Shown in pieces: positions 24,497 to 30,505 of a stretch of DNA of 30,505 bases (position 1 is its first letter; every line of letters starts with the position of its first letter). Location: NCBI GenBank assembly GCA_937957805.1, contig CALFXW010000034.1, positions 1-30,505 of the forward strand, given 5' to 3'. This DNA is from an uncultured Sphingopyxis sp. (GTDB lineage: Bacteria; Pseudomonadota; Alphaproteobacteria; Sphingomonadales; Sphingomonadaceae). The position numbers were made by a program, and so were the translations under genes. Below the pieces are notes generated by a model that had not been told where the DNA came from, ran no database searches, and saw only the letters and a program-made list of their open reading frames with translations.

Positions 24497-25428
24497 GGCT
24501 GAAACAAGGCGGTGATGCGGTCATCCGCGCGCGAAAGCAGATCGCGCGCCATATCACGCGCCGCATTTTGCGCGTCGGCAACATCGCCCTGCCATGCCGC
24601 CGCCTCCATCGCGCTGCCGTCTGCCGAATAAATCTGCGCATCCAGATGGAGCCTATTCCCCCGCACCTCGGCCAAAGCGGCAATCGGTGAACGGCAATCG
24701 CCGCCGAGCGCCGATAATAAGGCGCGTTCACAAAGCAGCGCAGCCATCGTCGGCGCATGGTTGATCGCGGCAAAAATGGGGATAATTTCAGCGCGAACCA
24801 CCTCTATCCCGATCACGCCTTGTTGCGGCGCGGGAAGCCACATGTCGGTGGAAAGCGGCTGACCCACTTCCATCCCCAGACGTTCGAGGCCAGCGGCGGC
24901 AAGCAAAGTTGCATCATGGCTGCCGTCGGCAATGCGCGACAATCGGGTGGCGACATTGCCGCGCAGAAGCCCCACAACAAGGTCGCTACGCAGCCGCTGC
25001 AATTGCGCGGCGCGACGCGGGCTGGATGTGCCGACGCGCGCGCCATGCGCCAGTCCCTTTATGCTCGTCGCCCCGATCAACCGGTCGCGCACATCGGCGC
25101 GCGGCAATACGGCTGCCAGTTGAAATGCCGGGTCGCGCAGCGTTTCGACATCCTTCATCGAATGGACGGCGGCATCGATTTCCCCGTCCAGCATGGCGCG
25201 ATCCAGTTCACGCGTCCACAGCGCCTTGCCGCCAATATCGGCGAGCGCCCTGTCCTGTATCTTGTCGCCGCTGGCCACCATCGGCACCAGTTCGACCGCG
25301 TTCGCATCCCACCCATGCGCCGTAATCAGCGCGTCACGCACCATTTCGGCTTGCCGCAGCGCCAATGGCGATGCGCGCGTGCCCAGACGGACGGGAAGAG
25401 TGGGGCGTGCCGTTGCTGGGTGCGACAT
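24481..25428 (-). CDS. hemC: Hydroxymethylbilane synthase (porphobilinogen deaminase)
   Basis: Polymerises four porphobilinogens to hydroxymethylbilane. From the ATG at 25428 it has 315 residues, the usual length. RLGTRASPLALRQAE opens the protein, HSMKDVET carries the catalytic D93, VGTSSPRRAAQL binds the substrate chain, and GGDCRSPIAAL carries C245, the anchor for the dipyrromethane cofactor. The same frame stays open to 26628, antisense to tsaD, which is a shadow of the GC-rich tsaD gene and not coding. GGAG lies three bases before the ATG, inside a hairpin. The gene diverges from tsaD, a conserved arrangement in alphaproteobacteria. Confidence 0.96.
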   Translation of the reverse strand: MSHPATARPTLPVRLGTRASPLALRQAEMVRDALITAHGWDANAVELVPMVASGDKIQDRALADIGGKALWTRELDRAMLDGEIDAAVHSMKDVETLRDPAFQLAAVLPRADVRDRLIGATSIKGLAHGARVGTSSPRRAAQLQRLRSDLVVGLLRGNVATRLSRIADGSHDATLLAAAGLERLGMEVGQPLSTDMWLPAPQQGVIGIEVVRAEIIPIFAAINHAPTMAALLCERALLSALGGDCRSPIAALAEVRGNRLHLDAQIYSADGSAMEAAAWQGDVADAQNAARDMARDLLSRADDRITALFQPCTPS

Positions 25429-25451
25429 AAGCTCCGCACCTAGGGGAGCTT
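25429..25451 (-). promoter_or_regulatory. Hairpin holding the hemC ribosome binding site
   Basis: On the minus strand AAGCTCC (25451-25445), a nine-base loop with the palindrome CCTAGG, and GGAGCTT (25435-25429) form a seven-base-pair stem that ends directly at the hemC ATG (25428-25426). The GGAG of the 3' arm is the only Shine-Dalgarno sequence, so the fold would hide it. This suggests translational control of the first gene of the hem operon. Confidence 0.45.
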
Positions 25452-25524
25452 GCCCGATATGGGAAGAGGGCGGTATGAGGCTGCAAAGCAGGCGCATTGC
25501 CGACCAAAGGTGCACTACCCAGAT

Positions 25525-26571
25525 ATGGCAATAATTTTGGGCATTGAATCCAGCTGCGATGAAACGGCTGCCGCGCTGGTCACGTCCGACCGACGAGTGT
25601 TGGCGCATGCGCTGGCCACCCAGATTGACGAACATGCCCCCTTTGGCGGGGTGGTTCCCGAAATTGCAGCCCGCGCGCATGCCGACCGGTTGATGCCGCT
25701 GGTCGAACAGGTTTTTGCCGAAGCGGGGCTGACGCTCGCTGATGTCGATGCCATCGCCGCAACCGCGGGGCCGGGACTTATCGGCGGCGTGATGGTCGGC
25801 CTGATTACCGGCAAGGCGTTGGCGCACGCCAGCAACAAGCCCCTGATCGCGGTCAACCATCTGGAGGGGCACGCCCTGTCCCCCCGTTTGGCCGATGCGA
25901 CGCTGAAATTCCCATACCTCCTGCTTCTCGTCTCTGGCGGCCATTGCCAGATTTTGCTGGTGACGGGCGTTGCCGCCTATCGCCGTTTGGCGACCACCAT
26001 CGACGATGCGGCGGGCGAAGCATTTGACAAATCGGCCAAGCTGCTCGGCCTGCCTTATCCCGGTGGCCCGGCGCTGGAGGCGCTGGCGGCAACGGGGGAT
26101 GCGCGCGCCGTCCCGCTGCCGCGCCCGATGCTGCGTTCGGCCGAGCCGCATTTTTCCTTTGCCGGCCTCAAAAGCGCGGTCGCGCGGGCGGTGGCCAGCG
26201 GCGCGCACCAACCAGCCAATGTCGCGGCGAGTTTTCAGGCAGCGCTGGTCGATTGCCTGATCGACCGTATCAACCACGCGCTGGATGCACTGGGGGATGC
26301 AGCGAGCGGCCTTGATGCGCTGGTTGTCGCAGGCGGGGTGGCCGCGAATGGCGCAGTGCGCGCGGCGCTGCAACAAATTGCCGATGTGCGCGCTTTGCGC
26401 TTTGTCGCCCCACCGCTCTGGCTTTGTACCGACAATGCGGCGATGATTGGTTGGGCAGGCGCAGAAAGATTTGCAGCTGGTCTGACCGATCCACTGGACG
26501 TTGTGGCGCGGCCGCGCTGGCCGCTGGATGACAAAGCAGCTATCGTGCGCGGCGCGGGGGTGAAGGCATGA
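25525..26571 (+). CDS. tsaD: tRNA N6-adenosine threonylcarbamoyltransferase
   Basis: Transfers the threonylcarbamoyl group to A37 of ANN-decoding tRNAs, with TsaB and TsaE. The chosen Met at 25525 gives 348 residues and the normal opening MAIILGIESSCDETAAALV; the upstream 25 codons are unconserved. HAPFGGVVPEIAARAHAD follows, the metal ligands H112 and H116 are in NHLEGH, and GPGLIGG, VSGGHCQILLV, DDAAGEAFDK and VAGGVAANGAVR build the ASKHA nucleotide site. It diverges from hemC over 96 bases and its stop overlaps gpsA by four bases. Confidence 0.96.
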   Translation: MAIILGIESSCDETAAALVTSDRRVLAHALATQIDEHAPFGGVVPEIAARAHADRLMPLVEQVFAEAGLTLADVDAIAATAGPGLIGGVMVGLITGKALAHASNKPLIAVNHLEGHALSPRLADATLKFPYLLLLVSGGHCQILLVTGVAAYRRLATTIDDAAGEAFDKSAKLLGLPYPGGPALEALAATGDARAVPLPRPMLRSAEPHFSFAGLKSAVARAVASGAHQPANVAASFQAALVDCLIDRINHALDALGDAASGLDALVVAGGVAANGAVRAALQQIADVRALRFVAPPLWLCTDNAAMIGWAGAERFAAGLTDPLDVVARPRWPLDDKAAIVRGAGVKA

Positions 26572-27551
26572 ATATCGGGGTAATTGGCGGCGGCGCATGG
26601 GGCAGCGCGCTCGCCCAATCAATGGCAAGTGATGGCAGCGCGGTGACGCTGTGGGCGCGCGAAAGCGACGTCGCTACGGCGATTAATCAGCGGCATGAAA
26701 ACCCCAAATTTCTGCCCGGCATCGCGCTAAACCCGCATATATGCGCGACAAATACGCTGGCCGATCTGGCGGGTGCACCCTTTTTGCTGGCGGTAGCTCC
26801 GGCGCAATTTCTGGGGCAAGTGATCGAACAACTGCCCGAAAAGCAGGTGCCCTTGATCCTGTGCAGCAAGGGGATGGAACAGGGCAGCGGCAGATTGATG
26901 TGCGACGTTGCCCGTGATTGCGGCTGGACAGGGACGATTGCCGTCCTCTCCGGCCCCAGCTTTGCGCATGAAGTGGCAGCAGGCCTGCCTGCGGCGGTGA
27001 CACTGGCCGCCGACACATTTGCGGCGGCAGAAACGCTGTCTGCGCTGATCGCGCGCCCCGCGCTGCGCCCCTATGCCAGCGATGATGTCATTGGCGCGGA
27101 AATCGGCGGGGTCATCAAAAATGTCCTCGCCATCGCCTGCGGCGTCGTTGAAGGGGCCAAATTGGGGCAAAGCGCGCGTTCAGCGTTGATTGCGCGTGGC
27201 TTTGCCGAAATGACGCGCTATGCACTGGCGCGGGGGGGACGGGCGGAAACGATGGCGGGACTTTCAGGACTGGGCGATTTGGTGCTGACCTGTTCGTCCA
27301 AATCGTCGCGCAATTTTTCGCTGGGCTTTGGCCTTGGCGAAGGGGCGCTGCCCAGCGACCTGCTTACCAACCGCGCCAGCGTGGCGGAAGGGGCGTTCAG
27401 CGCGCCGGTTCTGGCCGCAGACGCTGCCGCGCGCGGGGTTGATATGCCGATCTGCGCGGCGGTGGCAGACCTGATTGCCGGACGCAGTGATGCAGGGGCG
27501 ATCATCCACGCATTAATGCGCCGCCCGCTGGCGCGCGAAGGCATGGCTTGA
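26568..27551 (+). CDS. gpsA: NAD(P)-dependent glycerol-3-phosphate dehydrogenase
   Basis: Reduces dihydroxyacetone phosphate to sn-glycerol 3-phosphate for phospholipid synthesis in the cytoplasm. It has 327 residues. The Rossmann motif GGGAWGSALA is at 8-17. NPKFLPGI, CSKGMEQ and LSGPSFAHEVAAGLP follow, and the catalytic lysine region is GGVIKNVLAIACG. MAGLSGLGDLVLTCSS and the C-terminal helical block are typical. The ATG overlaps the tsaD stop by four bases. The next gene begins inside its stop codon region, giving a tsaD-gpsA-flippase operon. Confidence 0.96.
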   Translation: MNIGVIGGGAWGSALAQSMASDGSAVTLWARESDVATAINQRHENPKFLPGIALNPHICATNTLADLAGAPFLLAVAPAQFLGQVIEQLPEKQVPLILCSKGMEQGSGRLMCDVARDCGWTGTIAVLSGPSFAHEVAAGLPAAVTLAADTFAAAETLSALIARPALRPYASDDVIGAEIGGVIKNVLAIACGVVEGAKLGQSARSALIARGFAEMTRYALARGGRAETMAGLSGLGDLVLTCSSKSSRNFSLGFGLGEGALPSDLLTNRASVAEGAFSAPVLAADAAARGVDMPICAAVADLIAGRSDAGAIIHALMRRPLAREGMA

Positions 27552-29068
27552 TCTTGGGCAACACCAGCCCCCCCGCCAATCCCGCGAGCGACAAGGATGT
27601 CGAGGAGCTGGCCAAGGGTGGGCGCACCAATGTGCTGGGTTTTTTCCTGCGGCTGATCGCGCGGCTGCCCTTTCTCTATTTCGCCGGACGCTGGTATGGC
27701 GCGGAATTGGTCGGGCGTTTTGCCTATGCCGTGCTGGTGGTGGAATTTGCCGCGCAACTGTCAACGCTGGGGCTGAAACGCGGGTTGGCGCAGATACTTT
27801 CGACATGCGGGGATGATGCGGCGCATTGCCCGCGCGTCTGGGATGCGATGCTGGTATCGCTCATCGTCAGCCTGTTGGCGGCTTTGGCGCTGATGGCGGT
27901 GCCGCAAATCATGTTTCCGGGGGCTGCGGTCGATGGCTTCGACCATTTCCTACCCCTCGTCATCCCGGCAATCGCCGGAACCGACATTGCGCTCGCTGCA
28001 CTCGCCTATCGTTATGATGTCGGCGCAACCGTGCGCGCGCGTTCGGTGGTCGAACCATGGGCAATTTCAATCGCCGCCGCCGCTTTCTGGTATGTGTCGG
28101 TGCGCGACGGGCTGATTATGAGTTACGCCTTTGCCATGGGGCTGACCTGGCTGGTGGCGCTGGTGCCCCTGATCCGCAGCTATGGCCTGCCGCATGGGTG
28201 GGATTTTCACCCCGGCCGCCTGATCCGCATCGCACGGGATAATTTGCCGCTGGCCGGGGCCGATGCCATTGAATGGGGATCGCGCCGGCTCGACCTTGCA
28301 GTGCTGGGCATTTTCGCCGCCGCCCATCCCGCGGTAATCGGCGTTTATTATGTCGCGCAGCAGGTCGCATCGCTGCCCCAAAAGCTCAAAACCAGCTTTG
28401 ACCCGATATTGGGGCCGGTGATTTCGCGCGGCGTGGCGGAGGGGCGGTTGACCGACGTCGCGGCACAGGTGGCACAGGTGGGGTTCTGGGTGCTGGCAGC
28501 GCAAACCGGGGTGGCGCTCGCGCTGGGTATCCCCGGCGAAGCAGTGATGGGGCTGGCTGGCCCCGGTTTTGTCGCGGGCAATGGCGCATTGGCGCTGCTG
28601 CTTTTTGCCGAAGTGGTAGCCTCCACCGCCGTGACGAGTGAGGCGGCGCTCATCTACCTGCGCCCGCGCCTTAACCTGCTGCTCTCGCTCGCCATGATCG
28701 GCGTACAGGCGATTTTGTCAGTGCTATTGTGTCTGGTGGTGCAACGGCTTGGCTGGCCACCCATTTTCTATGCGGTGGCGGTGGCCTTGGCGCTCGCCGG
28801 TGCTTTGGCGCTCGCCTCCATCGCCAAGGCACAAGTTTTGACGCGGCTGTGTGCTGCACGCGTCCATGGCTGGCGCGGCGCGCTTTTTCTGGCGACGGCG
28901 GGTGCAGTTGCACTTGGATGGGCGGCAACCCAATTGCCCGAATGGGCCGAGCTATTGGTCGGCGTCCCCGTCATTCTGGGCATTTACGGCTGGATCATCT
29001 GGACGCGTGGCTTTGGCGATGCCGACCGTGCGCTGCTGTTTCCCAAAAAGGAAAAGCCGATCACTTAA
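27548..29068 (+). CDS. MOP-superfamily polysaccharide/lipid flippase
   Basis: An inner-membrane protein of about 506 residues with 12 or more predicted helices and the opening DVEELAKGGRTNVLGFFLRLIARLPF, the typical start of a Wzx/MATE-like oligosaccharide flippase; GRWYGAELVGRFAYA and VIGVYYVAQQVASLPQKLKTSFDPIL are further family-like stretches. No ATG is available near the start: the call uses TTG at 27548, which overlaps the gpsA TGA (or TTG at 27554), implying translational coupling. It would carry lipid-linked glycans across the membrane, but the cargo is unknown and no glycosyltransferases lie alongside. It is not a close copy of the flippase at the left edge. Confidence 0.82.
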   Translation: MILGNTSPPANPASDKDVEELAKGGRTNVLGFFLRLIARLPFLYFAGRWYGAELVGRFAYAVLVVEFAAQLSTLGLKRGLAQILSTCGDDAAHCPRVWDAMLVSLIVSLLAALALMAVPQIMFPGAAVDGFDHFLPLVIPAIAGTDIALAALAYRYDVGATVRARSVVEPWAISIAAAAFWYVSVRDGLIMSYAFAMGLTWLVALVPLIRSYGLPHGWDFHPGRLIRIARDNLPLAGADAIEWGSRRLDLAVLGIFAAAHPAVIGVYYVAQQVASLPQKLKTSFDPILGPVISRGVAEGRLTDVAAQVAQVGFWVLAAQTGVALALGIPGEAVMGLAGPGFVAGNGALALLLFAEVVASTAVTSEAALIYLRPRLNLLLSLAMIGVQAILSVLLCLVVQRLGWPPIFYAVAVALALAGALALASIAKAQVLTRLCAARVHGWRGALFLATAGAVALGWAATQLPEWAELLVGVPVILGIYGWIIWTRGFGDADRALLFPKKEKPIT

Positions 29069-29079
29069 TACTTGTTTTC

Positions 29080-29124
29080 CGTGATTTCCGAGCTGTGAAA
29101 TGGCTCATTTCACTCGAAATCACG
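29080..29124. terminator. Long two-tier inverted repeat between convergent genes, possible bidirectional transcription stop
   Basis: CGTGATTTC (29080-29088) pairs with GAAATCACG (29116-29124). Inside, GTGAAAT (29095-29101) pairs with ATTTCAC (29107-29113) around GGCTC. The two stems are separated by a small internal loop. The 3' arm overlaps the last codons and stop of the kinase gene at 29120. No clear T tract follows on the plus strand, so termination is plausible but not certain. Confidence 0.5.
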
Positions 29125-30118
29125 CTAGGCGTGCAGAGACCAATGCGGCGAGGTCACACTGCGCACGCGGGCCAACCTGCGCGATGATTGCGCGCGCGCA
29201 TAATGCCCCCATGGTCAGACAATCATCGATGCGGCGCCCCTCGGCCAATCCGGCAAGGAAACCAGCGGCGAACAAATCGCCCGCGCCGGTGGTATCCACC
29301 ACCTGATCAATCGGTTCAGCAGCAACGCTGTAACGCACCCCGCCGCTGACCGCGACCGCCCCCTTTTCACCGCGTGTGGCGACGAGCAGCGGCGTCTGCG
29401 CCGCGATTTTGTCAACCGCTGCGTCAAAATCATCCAGCTCTGCCAAAGCGGTGATTTCGGCTTCATTGGCGAAGAGTATATCAATCTCCCCCGCCGCGAG
29501 CATGGCGCGGAAATCATCGCCATGCGCGGCGATGACAAAGCCGTCCGACAGGGTGAAGGCCACGCGGCGACCCGCAGCGCGCGCCATGGCAATCGCCCCC
29601 GCCATCGCCGCGCGCGATGCGTCGGCATTCCACAAATATCCCTCCAGATAGAGGATGTCGGCGTCGGCAATTTGTGCAGCGTCAAAGGCATCCGCGCCCA
29701 GATGCTGCGATGCGCCCAAAAATGTGTTCATCGTGCGCTGCCCATCAGGGGTGACGAGGATGAGGCAGCGCGCGGTCGGCGGTTGACCGGGGCGCGCAGG
29801 GGTGGTGAAATCGACGCCGAGTGCGGTCAGATCATGGCGGAAAACCTGCCCCAATTGGTCGTCGGCGACGACGCCGATGAACGAACAGCGCGCGCCAAGT
29901 GCCGCCATCCCCGCCAGGCTGTTGGCCGCCGATCCACCCGACATTTCGAGGCCCGGCCCCATGGCAGCATAGATTCTTTCCGCGCCCGCTGCATCGATCA
30001 GCTGCATCCCGCCCTTTACCATATTGTGCGCAGCCAGAAAATCATCATCGGCGCGGGCAATGACATCGACGATAGCGTTGCCGATGGCGATGATGTCGAA
30101 TCGGGCGGGCTGGGTCAT
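29120..30118 (-). CDS. PfkB-family adenosine kinase-like sugar/nucleoside kinase
   Basis: A 332-residue ribokinase-fold kinase that most resembles the alphaproteobacterial adenosine kinase group (DIIAIGNAIVDVIARADD at the start, then MSGGSAANSLAGMAALGARCSFIG). The catalytic base is D281 in DTTGAGDLFAAGF, the PfkB signature 2 with its anion hole GAG. It would phosphorylate adenosine or a sugar using ATP in the cytoplasm; the substrate is not certain from sequence. The start at 30118 (MTQPARF) has AGGA eight bases upstream; the extra ten codons to 30148 lack support. It diverges from an EI24-domain gene, with a 14-base palindrome between them. Confidence 0.9.
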   Translation of the reverse strand: MTQPARFDIIAIGNAIVDVIARADDDFLAAHNMVKGGMQLIDAAGAERIYAAMGPGLEMSGGSAANSLAGMAALGARCSFIGVVADDQLGQVFRHDLTALGVDFTTPARPGQPPTARCLILVTPDGQRTMNTFLGASQHLGADAFDAAQIADADILYLEGYLWNADASRAAMAGAIAMARAAGRRVAFTLSDGFVIAAHGDDFRAMLAAGEIDILFANEAEITALAELDDFDAAVDKIAAQTPLLVATRGEKGAVAVSGGVRYSVAAEPIDQVVDTTGAGDLFAAGFLAGLAEGRRIDDCLTMGALCARAIIAQVGPRAQCDLAALVSARLA

Positions 30119-30150
30119 ACAATTTTCCTGACGATTGGCGATGGGCAATG

Positions 30151-30164
30151 AAAGGCGCGCCTTT
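30151..30164. repeat. Perfect 14-base palindrome in a divergent promoter region
   Basis: AAAGGCGCGCCTTT is fully self-complementary. It sits 32 bases upstream of the kinase ATG (30118) and 72 bases upstream of the EI24 gene ATG (30237), in the only stretch that can hold both promoters. The position suits a dimeric repressor or activator. A chance palindrome is also possible in such GC-rich DNA. Confidence 0.4.
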
Positions 30165-30236
30165 AGGGTGCAAGTCGACTGCGGGCAAGTGCATCCACCC
30201 TTGCCAGACGCGGCGCGGTGCGTAAGGGTTCAGCCC

Positions 30237-30372
30237 ATGTACGCCCGCGCCATCCGCCTTTCGCTTAGCCAACTGCTTGATCGGCAAACTTTGTGGGCAA
30301 TGGCCAAGGTGCTGGCGCTCACCATGCTCACCATCGCGCTCACCGGCATGCTGCTCTGGCAGGCGTTGCTGC
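30237..30372 (+). pseudogene. N-terminal fragment of an EI24-domain membrane protein
   Basis: ATG at 30237 with AAGGG upstream opens a frame beginning MYARAIRLSLSQLLDR, followed by the hydrophobic stretch around VLALTMLTIALTGMLLWQALL. This is the usual start of sphingomonad EI24 (CysZ-like) inner-membrane proteins. About 45 residues are recognisable. After the codons for LWQALL the sequence no longer encodes an EI24 protein and instead reads as a cytochrome gene on the other strand. The break is most likely an assembly artefact at the contig end, so the real gene probably is intact in the organism. Confidence 0.6.
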
Positions 30373-30505
30373 ACCTCGCGGATGTTGCGGTCCGACAGCG
30401 TGAAGTCATCGGGCACCACATGGCCCAGGTTGAGCAGATAGGCCACCAGCCCGTACACCTCGTCGTTGGTGAGCGACTTGGGCGCGGTGAGGGGCATCGC
30501 CCGGT
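30357..30505 (-). pseudogene. C-terminal fragment of a SoxD-like c-type cytochrome, open at window end
   Basis: Reading from the window end on the minus strand the frame gives RAMPLTAPKSLTNDEVYGLVAYLLNLG, then DDFTLSDRNIREVQQRLP, landmarks of the C-terminal part of SoxD/sulfite dehydrogenase-type cytochrome c proteins; the Met in RAMPL would be the axial heme ligand. The CxxCH motif lies outside the window. After QQRLP (about 30357) the frame continues as unrelated codons inside the EI24 gene. No other sulfur-oxidation gene is present, and the piece is about as long as a short sequencing read, so it is probably foreign to this genome. Confidence 0.6.

Noticed and set aside
25429..26628. An N-terminal extension of about 400 codons on hemC
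   Set aside because: It is antisense to tsaD, lacks hydroxymethylbilane synthase similarity, and the ATG at 25428 gives the normal protein length.
30045..30497. A 150-residue minus-strand protein spanning the cytochrome fragment and the kinase upstream region
   Set aside because: Only the first third resembles a cytochrome; the rest is antisense to the EI24 start and the divergent spacer.

Overview
The window looks like chromosomal DNA of an alphaproteobacterium of the Sphingomonadales (Sphingopyxis/Sphingorhabdus-like). I infer this from the protein families and their order: apbC beside hflK-hflC-degP, hemC-hemD-mitofilin diverging from tsaD-gpsA, an RHH_4-type ribbon-helix-helix protein behind phaB, and GC-rich coding with many 4-base stop/start overlaps. 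No database search was possible. I see no tRNA, rRNA, IS element, phage gene or CRISPR array.

Layout, left to right. 1-1416: a fragment of a DmeF-like cation diffusion facilitator runs in frame into a Wzx-type flippase that lacks its N-terminus. 1455-1763: small membrane protein. 1778-5498 (minus): overlapping operon of an EAL phosphodiesterase, a TPR histidine kinase and a single-domain response regulator. 5573-5804 (plus): a compact candidate gene with its own promoter, a 23-codon ORF, a foldable 3' region and a strong terminator. 5820-6785 (minus): phaB and a ribbon-helix-helix protein. 6979-9564: membrane PAS-GGDEF-EAL-PilZ protein. 9561-13743 (minus): apbC/mrp, a Tat-exported molybdenum hydroxylase-like large subunit, and hemH, all overlapping. 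13845-17542: hflK, hflC and a DegP/Do protease. 17662-22896: HerA-like ATPase, exported S10 carboxypeptidase, OPT transporter. 22915-25428 (minus): hemC, hemD and an alphaproteobacterial Mic60-like protein. 25525-29068: tsaD, gpsA and a second MOP-family flippase. 29120-30118 (minus): adenosine-kinase-like PfkB kinase. 30237-30505: start of an EI24-domain gene that runs into a fragment of an opposite-strand SoxD-like cytochrome c.

Three themes recur. Cyclic-di-GMP signalling is represented by two proteins and a linked phosphorelay. Tetrapyrrole and iron metabolism is represented by hemC, hemD, hemH and apbC. Envelope quality control and envelope building are represented by HflKC, DegP, two flippases and the Mic60-like protein.

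Most of the window is ordinary core genome. The points most worth a second look are the small transcription unit at 5573-5804, a molybdenum hydroxylase-like protein that appears to lack its catalytic glutamate (about residue 721), a hairpin that holds the hemC ribosome binding site, and both window ends. Each end joins a roughly 130-170 base piece of an unrelated gene through a shared word of about 16 bases, which most likely reflects chimeric assembly rather than real gene fusion.
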